A stretch of DNA of 64,000 nt from Cristatella mucedo (Eukaryota; Bryozoa; Phylactolaemata; Cristatellidae). Within the stretch, counting starts at the first letter, position 1; every line of letters starts with the position of its first letter. The stretch lies in assembly GCA_009760855.2 (NCBI GenBank), contig WPIO01000156.1:565501-629500 (forward strand). Direction: 5' to 3'. Below the pieces are notes generated by a model. The model was not told the origin of the DNA. It ran no database searches and saw only the letters and a list, made by a program, of their open reading frames with translations. Positions 1 to 12,200 of the stretch are shown here, piece after piece. Position numbers and translations under genes: made by a program.

Positions 1-400
1 ACGGAGAACATGGGGGAGGGAAATGTAGAAAGAATTAGATCTGCTTGTGGTCGGATTACCTGGACATTGTAATTATCCACGATGGCAAAATGTAGTTACG
101 AGAAAATTAGTTCCAAGTCTGTTACCCTTGATGTAATTAGGGCAACCCACATGAGCCAAAAAAGACGAAGAGCTAGTCAATGCATGAAATTCAGTGCAGT
201 AGGCATCAGGCAAGTGATCAAAGTGAACATTGAAATCACCCATAATGAGGAAGGATTGATTTCGTGCACACTAAATCGAAATCAGATCGGATAAGTCTTA
301 GCTAAAGAGTGACTTGGTGCCTGGTGGGCTGTAGACTAATGCTGCCAGTTGTAGCTTGTTTTCTGTGACATCAAGACGATAGATTCGAAAGACTGCTTCG
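1..400 (-). mobile_element. LINE endonuclease-domain fragment, antisense
   Basis: The reverse complement reads LIMGDFNVHFDHLPDA, with the GDFN motif (229-240) of the APE-type endonuclease found in L2/CR1-like LINEs. Related decayed sequence occurs at 31230-31650 and 61400-61870. The fragment runs off the left edge and has no RT part in the window. The right limit is approximate. Confidence 0.65.
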
Positions 401-649
401 AAAGTAATTCATATTGCATGAAATTGAATTTTAACCGTACCATAATCGGATCTCCATCTCAAGTTTTTTTTTATTCAGGGGCGTAAAAGAACGAGAAACT
501 AGTGAGGTTTGCGTCTTTAGTTATCGGGAAGTTTATCCAAGTTTTAGCAAAGTTTCCGTCAAGGTAAATAAGTCATAAGTTCAGTCAAGGTAAATAAAGT
601 CATGACCTTTTTTCATAAATAAGGTTGCTGTTATTAGAGATTTATTTTA

Positions 650-3600
650 CATTGAGCAAGGATTCTAAGAACAAGCTCTTAGATGGGCTGCCAATTTTTT
701 AACGGGCCTGTTGAACACTAAGTTAGAGTGATTCACTACAAGGCTTGTGGGGTAACCTGCTAAGTGTTTCGAGACAGTGCTGGGAATACCAAACGAGCGG
801 CTGCTCAGCTTACAGTTCCATCCAAACGAGTGTTTTCTTAGCTGGTGGCCCCGGCCATCGGGGCAGGCCCTGGGTGCCATTCTTTTCTTAATGCAAAATC
901 CTCAAATCATGGCAACAACAGTTGCATCAAGGAATGCATTCGAACGATGATAACGAAGCGATATATTTTCGCACGTTCTTAACTAACATGCAGGTCACTA
1001 GCTGCTGGCATATCTAACGCCACTGCCAGCATGGAGATCCAATAGCCCGAAGCTATAAGCCTAGAGAACACACTAATTTCTTACACGTTACAGTCACACA
1101 GAAAACCGATAAGTTTTAATCAGGTCTTAGCTATTTCGGTTTCCGTATACGATCTTCGGAAGAATTTAGATCTGGGAAGAGAATTATGAAACGGGCAATG
1201 AAAAAGGATAGCATGCTCTGTGTTGGGATGCGAGAAAACTAATAGGTAAGATCTCAGCATCGCTTGAGGGGGAATGTGGAAGTTAAGCCCCTTCCTTATA
1301 GGAGCTGTCCCAAAATTCTTTTCAGATTTGTCAGGTCCCTCGAAATACATTTATTGATATTTATGAAATAGTAATTGACTGACAGCCATGCAAACTTGTA
1401 AAAAACAACAAGCATGACATTATCTATCTTTTGATGTAACCATCGTGCCGGTTTGGCCTTTTTATGACCTTTAAAAGTCAAGGTCAATTTTTTGCTTTGG
1501 AACATTCCTTCGGTTTTATTCAAACAGACTCATTAAAATACATTGTGGAAATATGTTAAACTTCTCAAAAGATTTGGAACACTTTGTTACCTTAGGCTGA
1601 TTCTAAAAATTAAATAAAAAAATGTGTGCAGTTAAAAAACCACATTAATAGGAAAGGGTTGATCTTGTGACTTTGAAGGACAGTGGCGCTATACTCAGTT
1701 AACTTACACCCACACTTGAGAAATCCATTAGTTCAAAATCGACTAGAGCATACATATTCCAAATTTCAAGTCGATGTGGCCGTCCATGGCCAAGCTGTAG
1801 CATCTCAAACCTGTTCAGGAAGCACAGACAAAAGTCGCCAGCTGATAGCTCAACCAGCTGGCAGCAGATACCTTGATGTCAAAAACCCCATAACCGTCAT
1901 AAATTGTTCCCAATACCTGTCAATATATCTTTCTGGAGGATCATAAATTTCCCATGATCATGTATTTCAAGTTTATTCGATCACTATTATCGGAGATATG
2001 GCATAAACATGATCGGAAGGTAGGCATGCTTGCTTTCATACTGCCAGCAGTCAAGCCACACGGGCATCTGATTCCCGTTGGCCACACAAATCTCAAGCAA
2101 TAAACAGCATTTTCGAGAACTCAAAATCATCTTAACTTCCCATAAATATAATCGAATCAACATATTCAGACTTATACTACGTGAACGACGTGCTAGCTCC
2201 ATCCAAGTCACAACTCTGACCGGCCGCCAGACAACGTTGCCTCGTTGATTGGGGCTGCTACAGGAACCGGATCAACAGTCCCAAGATTCAGTAGGTGCAG
2301 TGGTAATGGACTCCTTAGTTACGGCAGCCCCGGCAGCAGCAATTTCCCAACACATCATCCCTAATGATCGTCTACTTGCCGAACAATAATCACTTTCGGT
2401 TTCTGACCTGATGTAAACATACCAATGTAAACGTGCTTTTGCCAAGTGAATAAGGAGTGGGCCTTGAAATACCATTTGCAGCCGGTTGCTATGGGCTGGG
2501 CAGGGAAGAGCAGGTGGGACTAGGCCCCAGCTGATAGGGTTTACACTATTGTGATCTTTTTATACTACCAGTCTGACTATTGATCTCGATGGGGCGTGTC
2601 GATTTTTTCATTTGACGTCTTTTTTGGCAGTTTGAAGTTATGTTCTGCGAGTCCATTTAAGGCTGAGTATTCCTTATTCACAAAGTTCACCATAGACGCT
2701 CGGTTCGAGAGGTCGGGTTTTTCGAAAAACAAATCTTCTGAGCTCGACGTACTACTTCCGGTTTAATTACGTCCTAAAAAACTTATTTATCATGTTCCGG
2801 TCATGTGTCGACCACCACGATTTGGGATTGCATCTACAACTAGTTTTTCTTTTAACTGGGAAATTTCAAAACAATTAAAATTGTTAACCATGTTGCTCAA
2901 TTTCCCCCTGAGCTGAGCAATTCAAGCCAATATTCCTAGTGCCGAGGTAAAGGGTTCTCAACTCCCAGCCCCAGCGCGACGCTTCTGGGCGCATTTACTT
3001 TGTCAATTTCTAATTCTGATTCCTTAGTATTGGAAATGGCCTACTTAAATGCATTTAAATAACAACGACGAAAGTATATAATGTATGCACGATTATAACT
3101 AATTGCGAGGTTACCAGCAACTGGCTAAACAAAAGCTACCACCAGAATAGGGTATGGTTACCAAGCACCAAGCTAAGCGTGTTTATATGTTCATAGGCAC
3201 GTGGTTTCTTATGAGCACTCCAGCTAAAAAGGAAACGGATGCACTTAAGACTTATCTAAGCTGTATCGGTTTCCGTATATGATTTTTTTATTTCAAGCGA
3301 TTGTTACCAGGTTTAGGCGTCTTAAATATTTGTCGTGATCAGTAAGAAACTAGCAAAGTTATGCCAGGTTTGTTTTCGGCCTTGTTCGCCCCGGATGGCC
3401 AAAAACCGCATTTGCAAATGTATCCCGGATCCCATAGCCTCGAAGGCAACTGGATCACAATGCAATCGCACCAACTGGATCATTTGAGATCATTTGAGTT
3501 TCCCATAGCTTCAAGCTCGCATGATTCACCTTCGAGCTAGCCGATTCCGAACCCGATGAAGTCCTCTTCGAGCTGCACTGCGATGCCATCTATAATAGTA
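650..3600. other. No recognised feature
   Basis: Only short, unrelated open frames occur here, and no domain, tRNA, or copy of the LINE or SINE families is recognisable. A short phrase around 1127-1155 (CGGTTTCCGTATACGAT) recurs in similar form near 3266-3285, so part of this may be an old unclassified repeat. Confidence 0.4.
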
Positions 3601-3640
3601 ATAAAAAATAATAAAAAATAAAAGAGAGCTACACAATTTT

Positions 3641-4500
3641 GAAGTCGATCCGTTGGTTCACTGGTAGCCAGTGCAGGTCGGCGAAAAGTGGTTTCAGGTT
3701 CCAACTGAGCCGCTCACACCAGACAAGCCTAGCTGCAGAGTTTTGTACTGGCTGTTAGCACCTGATTGCACATGCCGGTAGATTTGCAAACAAGTAGTTA
3801 CAGAAGTCATTGCGGGATATCACAAATGCATGGACTAACTTAGATGTGGTATCCTTATTTAAAAAAGTCGGAATTTTAGAGGTGTCATATAATAATAATA
3901 ATAATAATAATGCACTTGATAAAGCGCCCAGAGAAGTCAATTTCTTTCTGGGCGCTTTAAATTTGCTGGAATGGGAAACGCGACTGAATGGTGAGTAATA
4001 TCATGATTGATAAAGAACATGAGTAACATGGTTAGGGGTGACATGCACAGGGTCACTATGCAAATGTGGTTAGTGGCAGCATGCACTGTGTCAGTCCGCA
4101 TAAGCACATCAAGGACGAATCACAGGGAGTCACTAAATTGGGTCCTCAATAGGCGTGTTTTAGGTTCTTTTTAAATGTGGTAAAGTCAGGGGATGTTCTG
4201 ATGCAAGTCGGGGAGTTAGTTCCAGGCTTTGGGAGCATGCGAACTAAGTGCACGATCTCATTTGGATTTGGGGTTTGTACAAGGTATCGGTAAACTGTTG
4301 GATTCAGAAAAGCTGGTGGTAGGATGCTCGACCTGGTAGGGATTAGATCTGAGAGATAGGCGGGAGCCAAAGAATAGAGTGACCTAAAGGTTTAGCTAAA
4401 AGTAGGTAGGCTTGACTGAGGATCTGATGTGGTCATATAGCGAAAGGTCACTTTTGAACATGACACCTAGATTTCATGCTGATTCATGGCTCAGCTGAAA
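3641..4500 (-). mobile_element. LINE-A antisense copy split by a second antisense LINE-A
   Basis: The body piece 3641-3886 encodes, in reverse, the typical thumb sequence MVHAFVISRNDF and LPACAIR. It stops after AATTTTAG and continues at about 4392 with TAGCTAAAAGTAGG. Between them, 3887-4391 is a complete 3' tail plus RT-end fragment of another antisense copy, beginning with the (TAA)n run and the hairpin tail. This is a nested insertion of one LINE-A in another. Confidence 0.75.
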
Positions 4501-4659
4501 AGTTTTTAGCCTGCTTTATGAAATCAAATTATGAACATGCATGCCCCCATAAAGAGTGCAACGACTACAGCAATTTGGGGAATATGGTGACCTGTGACCT
4601 CCTTGAAAGATTTTCCGAGGCTTCTGCATTCCGTGCATCTGCAGTCATAATGTCTACTA

Positions 4660-6350
4660 TAAAGGGCATCTCCTGAAAATCCTAAACCACCATCTCTGTG
4701 GTATTCACTGTCAAACCAACATAGACCTGCCATAAACGAGATTTGCAATGCTTCTTTGAAAAAAGGGATTAAACCCAAGTCCTTCAAATCGGCAAACGTT
4801 TGACCAATATTTAAAAAGCCTGGGCTAGATACCGAGGTCCCTGCAAATTATCAGCCAATGTCTCCTCTTCCTTTTTTTGTCAAAGATGCTTCAAAAAATT
4901 GTGGCTATGCAGCTGGATGAGCATATTAAAAAGATTGAAATGTTAGAAAAATTTTAATCGGGGTTTAAGAGGCAGCACTTTACTGAAACCACTTTCCTCC
5001 ACGGTAACAGTGAAGTTCAATGCTGCGAAGATGGTGGCAGTGTCACTGCTGTAGCTCTGCTATAGGCGGCCTTCACCTGGTGACCTTTTTCACCATGTCC
5101 TACTTAAACGATTGAGAACAGCGATCCGTCTAGTAGAAGAGTCACTGCAATTTTTTAAATCGTACGTGTCTGATCGTGTTCCATCCATGTAATGTGGGGG
5201 TTAGTTCTCACCAGTGAGACCGATCACCAGTGGAGTCTCTTAAAGGTCTGTCCTCGGTCGCTTGTGTTCTCCATTTATACTCAAACTTTGGGAAAAGTTA
5301 TTAAAGCCCATTATCACTTTCGTGCTGACGATACTCGGGTGTAATTTTTATTAAAACTGAGGAGATTTGCTGCAGAACTAAGAGGCTGAATGCTTGCTTT
5401 TCAGACAGTCGATCCTGGATATCGACTAATTTCTTGAAAATAAATTAAGATAAAACAAACTGCTGGTCATGGGACACCCTAAGATCATAGGATACCCTTG
5501 ATAAGATGGCTTTGCTCTTCTTATACCTGATCCTGTCGTGCGACCATTACCAAGTACCAGAAATTTAGGTGTCGTTTTCTACAGCTGTCCCATTTTCAAA
5601 AATCTCATGCATAAGACTGTTTCTACATCAAGCCATCGTGTCCACTCATTGTCAAAAATAATGAGCTGTCTTCCAAGGTGGCGTACAACACGTTAAACTC
5701 ACTCCTTAGTTCTGTGTCGGCTTTATTATTGTAATTTTCTTTCGGCTGGGCTGCCAAAAAAAGCAACTATGCAACTACAAACGTGGATGATTTTGGCTGC
5801 AAGACTAGTTTTCAAGTCCTACAGGTTTGACCACGTTTCTCCTTCGCTAAGCGTGCAAGGATGGATCAACGGATACAGAGCAAAGTTCGTATTCTCACAC
5901 TAAAGACCCACCACAGCTTCGCTCCTCCACCTAGCTCAGCTGCTGCTCCAGTTTCAGCCTCCTCGTGCTCTCAGGTCGTGTACGGAAAATATATTAACTG
6001 CTCCATTCCTCCACGTGAAGACCGTTAGGGACACAAGCTTTAGCTCTACAGGTCCTAGACCGTGGAACTCACTTCCACGAATTTTATGCAGCGACTATTA
6101 CTCTCCTCTGCCGACTATGGCTAATCCTTTCCGACGATCATGAGCTGCTACTTTCACGCCACTCACTATCTCAACTGCTCTCCTGACTCTACCATGCTTC
6201 CCACTTTCTCTTGGTCGGGTGCGATTTAATCTGTTGGCTACCGATTGGGTGCCGACAGCTACTTAGACTGTGAGAGGGCTATACAATACTCTCCTGTGTA
6301 ACACCAATATACTGTTAGTGGAGTTGCAGACGGAGATACAGTAAATTAAA
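4660..6350 (+). mobile_element. LINE-B reverse transcriptase and 3' end, degraded
   Basis: Frame-broken translation gives the RT N-terminal block (FKKPGLDTEVPANYQPMSPLP), SGFKRQH, and a block around HFRADD from 5310. Then comes the C-terminal RSAGPRLWNSLP-like region near 6040-6080. The element ends GGAGTTGCAGACGGAGATAC at about 6335, the LINE-B 3' end. Many stops and frameshifts make it inactive. Confidence 0.75.
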
Positions 6351-6631
6351 GTACATCTATCTGCCCGCTTACGACCACTTCGCTTGCTTTTCTGTTGTTA
6401 TTAATTGACGAGTCTCATCTTTAGCTGGCTGCTGCGATTGATAAGAAGCCAATTTCCTCCTAGGTGGGCAAAGACCTACTCGACGAAGCTTTTTTAGGTG
6501 AGTGCGAGCCCATCGGATTGAAATCTCTCACTCGGCTTTATGAAGTGCAAAAACTTTGGTTTTCGGAAGAGAACTCTGTGATCGACACGAAACTCTCGTA
6601 GTGCTCGTGCAGGCTTCTCCTCACTTAATTG
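6351..6631. other. Unclassified spacer
   Basis: Between the LINE-B end and SINE-2 I see no coding potential or known repeat. Confidence 0.4.
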
Positions 6632-6818
6632 GTGAGCCGTGATGGCACACTAGGTAAGGCGGTTGCTTTCACGACCTCGGCACCAAGGTCGTGGGTTCGA
6701 TTCCTGCGGTGGGCGATTCTTTATCGCCACTACAAGCGGTGGTGATAGCAGTAAAGGCTCTTCTGTCGCTATACAAAAAGAGGCTGTTTAATCAGCTAGG
6801 ATTTATTTATTTATTTAT
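6632..6818 (+). mobile_element. SINE-2, tRNA-derived
   Basis: The head resembles a leucine-type tRNA: GGCACACTAGGTAAGGCGG in A-box position and a perfect B box, GGTTCGATTCC. A paired GACCTC/GAGGTC-like variable arm lies between. A body follows (TCTGTCGCTATACAAAAAGA) and the element ends in a (TTTA)n tail. A second copy is at 13133-13325. Confidence 0.8.
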
Positions 6819-7445
6819 TAATGCAGACTTAGGTAGAGTATCTTCGCTCGCTTCGGAGGATGTTTCAGCCACGTTTGATACTATTGGCCCCCATTTTTTT
6901 TCATAGCTTCCACATTTCTGGCATAGGTAGCACTAATCTTAAACGTTTCAGGCACCACTACTTTCGAACATGCCAGGGACTTGATTTTAACGGGCGAAGA
7001 TCAAAAGCAGCACTTGTGTTAAGAATGGGAAGGTCCCAGGCTCCGTATTTGGTCCGGATATTTATATAATGTAGAGTCTTTCTTTCCCACGTGCTATCAC
7101 TAATATATACTTTTACCTCCATGCCGATGGCACATACCTGCACCTTTCCTTTGACTTCTCGCTGCCTTCCCCTTCGTTGAGCTCTCGTTGCCCCCTTGAT
7201 GCACGTATTACGGGTTTTTCCACAAGGATTACAGGACAATTTCTCAAATTTAGAGCTCGTACAGGTACATCCTTATTAGAGGTAAACGTATTGTACTTCG
7301 GAAATTGAAAAGCTTAGCACTTTAAATTAGCAATGCCGCATGTCTTCTGCAGCATCTCCCCGAACTCATAAGCTGCTGTTAACAATTGGCCAATCTGTTT
7401 ACGACGACGTTGGCTCCATGTTAAAATTAAAATTCAGGCATTTTT

Positions 7446-9228
7446 GGACTCTTACTTATGTATTTTTGTTTGATCCATCCCAGCTTTCGGGCACCACGAA
7501 TTCTCTCAGCTTACTGGCATCATGTATTGATGACATCCGCACACGGATGGCAGCCAATTTTTTTAAACTAAACAGTGATAAAACTAAATTTATTCGTTAT
7601 TGGCTAACCCAGTGTGATTCGGAAATTGGAAAGGCTGACGCTCAAAATGATCACTGCCAGCATATCTCCTGCTGAATCAGCTCGAAATCTAGGTGGCATG
7701 TTCCGCAGTGACCTCTCGTTAGTTGATCACATCAGCTCCACAATCAAATCTGCCTATTTTCAGCTACCTGGCATTGCTAAAATTCTGGCTTGTTTAGATA
7801 AGGATATTACGTCTACGTTGGTCCTAGCATTTGTGACATACCGTCTTGGCTTTTGTAGCTCACTGCTTACTGGCCTACCGGCATATGCAATCAGGTGATT
7901 ACAGCTGGGGAAAAATTCCGCAGCTAGGCTTGTCAGTCGTGAGCGTCACAGTTAGCACATCACAGCACTTCTCGCCAACCTGCACTAGCTCCTAGTCACG
8001 AAACGGATTGACTTCAAGGTTTCGTCGCTCACTTTGAGATCACCTCATTCTTTGGCTCCAGCCTATCTCTCAGACCTACTTCCCCACCAGGCAAAGCATC
8101 GTACCAACCGCTTTTTGTTATCCGACAGTTTACCAATACCTCGTAAAAACCTCAAATCCTTTGGAGGCCATGTATTTGTAGCCGAGTTCCAAGGGTCAGA
8201 GGCTATTTCCCGCCAAGCCCCACCATACTTTGGCTGTGCCACTGCTCGTCATACCGCTGAGCTGGGTAAGACAAACGGCCGCCAGTTTAGACCTCTTTAT
8301 GATATATAGCATGGTTCAAAGACAACAGAGGAACTAAACAAGTCTAAAGGGGAAGGTCCTATAGAAATTACACTAAGGGGGCGAAAGACGACGCCACTAG
8401 AGCAAACAAACGTGCTATTTGGACAGTCGGCTTCCACAGTCCAGCAGTTGTACCGAATCCAACAGTACGAGCGTAAGCTGTAAAAGATCCGGCTAGCTGA
8501 GTAACTGCTTGGCTAGTCGGAATCGACGTCCACCACAATAGAGAGCTTCCGCCGAAAGATGCGGAAACACGGGGGGGGGGTCACGAACACGCTACACGGG
8601 GAATGCAGAAGTCATAACAACGAGCTTGCTATATAGCTTCTCTCGGGCCGTGGGCACTCGCTGACTTTCGTGCGAGGCCTCATCGCCAGAGCACGTGTGC
8701 AAACATTCAGGTGCATAACTCGGCTCCGATCGGGAACCTCAAACATCACGACTTTGTCGGCCAACTTCTCCCACCCAAGAGCCCCGGCGACCTCCTGTCA
8801 CCTCACGACTGGCCACTCCATAGGTCCGATGCACGCAGGTGATCCTCATCCGAATTACAGCCGTCGGGTTCCAGCCAACCGAACCTAGCCTTGGTACACA
8901 TTTGATTCGTATGCTCCCACAGTTTGGAACTCACACCCGACTTGCGTCAGAACATCCACTGACTTAACCACATTTAAAAAGAACTGAAAAGTACAACTAC
9001 AAACGACAGCATTTAACGGATCCCTGTGATTTGTCCTGCAGGTGCTTATGTGTGCTGACACTGTGCATGCTGCCACTAACCACACTTGCATGCTGACTCT
9101 GGCATGTCATCCCTAACCATGTTATTCATGTTGTCTTAAAAGCAAGATATTACTCACCATTCAATCACGTTTCCCTTTGGAGAAAATGTAAAGCGCCTAG
9201 AAAGTGATTGAGTTCTCTGAGGGCGCCT
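7446..9228 (+). mobile_element. Nested LINE-A copy with its own internal insertion
   Basis: The copy starts inside the RT palm (FDPSQLSGTTNSLS, CIDDIRTRMAANFFKLNSDKTKF) and runs through the thumb (LLTGLPAYAIR) and SLAPAYLSDLLPHQAK. It is broken at about 8180 and resumes at about 8886 (TTTGATTCGTATGCTCCCAC) through the 3'UTR (TGTGCTGACACTGTGCATGC) to the hairpin tail ending near 9228. Confidence 0.75.
8181..8885. mobile_element. Unclassified ~700 bp insertion inside LINE-A
   Basis: LINE-A sequence is continuous across this block once it is removed. Imperfectly matching bases at the two edges (ATGTATTTGTA left, ACACATTTGAT right) may be an aged target-site duplication. The insert is more GC-rich than its surroundings, holds a G9-10 run near 8572 and has no recognisable ORF, tRNA head or terminal inverted repeat. 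It could be a non-autonomous DNA element or part of an LTR element. Confidence 0.45.
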
Positions 9229-10020
9229 ACTTTTAGCTGCATAGCGTGGCTAAAATTCGGGAATGTCTACACAGGGTTTCCACATCTAAATTAATCCGTT
9301 CATTTATGGCACCCCTTCTTGTCTTTTGTAACTCACTGCTTTTTTGCAGGCCTACCGGCCTATGCACTCGGGTGCTTACCCTTGATGTGAAACTCTGCAG
9401 ATCGGCTTGTTGGTCGGTAGCACTGAAGTGGCCGCATCACATCACTTCTCGCCGACCTGCACTGTCGGCCAGTCAAGCAACACATCGAATTCAAGGTTTT
9501 CAGCCACTTTCAGGTCGATTCATTCTTCGGCTGCAGCCTACCTATCAGGTCTACTGCCTCACTAGGCTAAGCATCGGACCACTCGCTTTTCATTCTCACA
9601 TTTTTCAACTCTTAACCTCGACCGTGCCTTCAGTTCGTATGCTCTCCAAGCCGGGAACTCACTCCGAACTAGCATCATGACATCTCCTCACTGGACCAAA
9701 TTTAAAAGAAACGAAAAACGCACATAGTTATCACGGCATTTTTCGGGTCCCTGTGATTCATTCTTTATGGGCTTATGCATGCTGACACTGTGCATGCTGC
9801 CAGAAACCATGCTTGCATGATGACCCTGTGCGTAATCCCTAACCATGTTATTCATGTTGTTCGTCAAGCATGATACCATTATAGTTGTTGTTTATTGAGC
9901 CGTTATATTGAGCACTTATATGAAGCAGCTAACAGCTCTATCGCCCCTTCTTTTTCAGCCGCTGCAAAGCACCTAGAAAGAGCATGCATTCTCTTAATGG
10001 GCTTCTTTATCAAATGTATG

Positions 10021-10551
10021 CTCATTTTATTACAGCCAACCCGAAGTAATAAAAAATGCTCGTACCGGCGTAGCTAAAGTTTAGTTCAGTGGAAAGCCGG
10101 AACCTAACCATCCCAGTATCAGAAAATCCAATTTAAAATATGAAGCGTTTACAGTGGCAGGGTTGACCGAGGCTCTGCTTAGTGTTGTATATATCGGGTC
10201 TCTGCTCAATGCCCATGACCTCTATTCGGCGACGCAATTATTGTCACAATTGACAGATCTCTTACAGATAGCAGTAATGTATTTGAATCAAAATATTGAC
10301 GTCTATTTTCACATCTTTCTTAAATTAGTCTCGGGACATAGGCTATTTTACAGGACATTGGCTGCATGCCCTATGATGAGTGGTATTATTGACACCTTCT
10401 ATGGCCAGCGTCATTTCACTTACCTTTCTCAGGATTTCACACCTCCCATGGCACACTTCAGTTACACAGTATTTCTCAGTACTTTGCTATTTATCGCTAC
10501 GTCATCCCATGACAATCAATATTTGCCAGCTACTAATAATGTAAAAGTCAG
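10021..10551. other. No supported feature
   Basis: An open frame from 10154 to 10588 (+) has no recognisable domain or splice context and ends in the CT tract. I do not call it a gene. Confidence 0.35.
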
Positions 10552-10590
10552 CTCTCTCTCTTTCTCCCTCTCTCCCTCTCCCCCTTAATA

Positions 10591-10637
<47 letters not shown>

Positions 10638-10704
10638 CGATCTTTTAGGCTCTCTCCCTTTCTCTCTTTCTCTCTTTCTCTCTCTCTCTCTCTCCCTCAA
10701 TATA

Positions 10705-10745
<41 letters not shown>

Positions 10746-10750
10746 TCCTC
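10552..10750 (+). repeat. CT-rich polypyrimidine tract
   Basis: About 200 bp consist almost only of C and T on the + strand, mostly CTCTCT with CCCT and TTTC interruptions and two short ATAT breaks. The open frame on the other strand (10548-10886, RERERE...) is an artefact of the repeat. Confidence 0.95.
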
Positions 10751-12200
10751 TTTGTGGTTCCTGTCCTTTACTCCTCTCCTTTATTCTCTCGTATCTCTTT
10801 TTCTCTTCACCAACCTCTATTCCCTCCAGCGTGAATCTGCTTATCTTTATCACCACCAATATTGACTTTCTCACTATTTTTCGCACCCTTTGCCTGACTC
10901 ACCTACTTTTCCTTAAGATACTCTCTGGCTACACAAACATAAATATTCTTGGTCCTGTTATAAATGCCGTATTGAACACATACTAAGTACAGCACCAGGC
11001 ACTTAGGGCTTCATTGGGTCAGCCTTCAGCACTGAGAGCCAAACAGACCCACGTTCCAGTCCACTAACCGCACAAATTAAGTATTTTAACCTTCCCCATC
11101 CTAAGTAGTTCTAGGATGCTTGTCTCACAACCACATCTACGAGGTCGGTCGAAAAGCTACGAATTTTTGTGATGGTTTCACATCGCCGTTTCTGGAAATA
11201 TTTATTTTTGTAGCTGTCTGACGAAATGCCGCCGTCATATGAACGTGCACGAAAGCACTTTTCAAGTACGAGAGCAGAAGAGGATCTTCCGAATTACGAT
11301 TCTGCAATCTCCTTCCAGAATTAAGATTACAGCTGATGCTTAAAAAAAACATATTTGGATGTTTTACTATTCATGCAACGAGCCACCTTGGAAATTTGCA
11401 GGCTGCTGCTGCTGCCTTTTCCTCCTTTGCCTTTCGCACAAGATCAATGACGTGGAAATATCAATCGGAATAACAATAACTCTTTCTTCTATTACGTGCA
11501 CAATGTTCTCAGTTTTAACAGCTAATCCACTGATATTTATCAGGAAGCGCCGCCTGTCTGAATTTAGGTAAACTTATGTCAAAAGACAGTGTTTTGTTTA
11601 ATGAACTTTCCTAGACAGGTATGCTTCGATTGCACCCCCTGCAACTATATGTCCGAATGGAATATATGTCAATGCTACAATACATGTTTGAATCAACTTT
11701 TAAGCTAAGGAATAAGGTAATACCTGTACCTGTGCACATCCATCTGAACACAGCAGAGATTGCTACAATGCCTCACGTACTCAAGGACAGCGGTGATACA
11801 AAGCAATCATCTAGTTTTCATTGCTCTTTATTCTTGGTTCTTCATTCAGCCAGTATTGGCAAGTGAAGCAGTTACGGCGACCATTTAGTGAAACTAATTT
11901 CGTGTCCAGAAATAAGGCAATTTATAATACGTGTACTTCAGCCCTTGCGATTATACTGCTAAAGAAATTCTAACTCCTTGGTAATAGGCGTTTCATTAAA
12001 GCAGACATATGCAAAATTTTGAAAATCCGTATTAAAGAATTTCTAGCACACCAAACTTTAGTAAAGGTTTTGTGTTACCGAAACTAACGGTTTGGTTTCG
12101 CACCATCAAAAGGCCTTAATGTCTTTGCTGAATTCTAATTTGTAATAATTAATGCCATATTGCAACGCAAATAAGTCAATTCGCAATCTTAAAATAACGC
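10751..12200. other. No recognised feature
   Basis: There are only short open frames without domain signatures and no copy of the repeat families seen elsewhere. Confidence 0.4.

Larger units (their letters stand above)
6819..10020 (+). mobile_element. LINE-A host copy interrupted by a nested LINE-A
   Basis: The host part 6819-7445 starts at AATGCAGACTTAGGTAGAG and contains RT blocks (SATFDTIGP; FHADGTYLHLSFD) and the following region up to SSMLKLK. It resumes at 9229 with CTACTTTTAGCTGC and continues to the 3' tail and hairpin near 9970-10017. The translation of 9246-9680 matches the LINE-A thumb and C-terminus. Between the two parts lies another LINE-A (7446-9228). Confidence 0.75.

Noticed and set aside
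6637-6715. Functional leucine tRNA gene
   Set aside because: A and B boxes are present, but it continues into a SINE body and A/T tail and has a second copy at 13133. It is a SINE head.
10154-10588. 144-codon open frame on the + strand
   Set aside because: No recognisable domain, no splice or codon-bias support, and its end is translated CT repeat.
10548-10886. Arg-Glu repeat protein on the minus strand
   Set aside because: It is the translation of a CT/GA microsatellite, not a gene.
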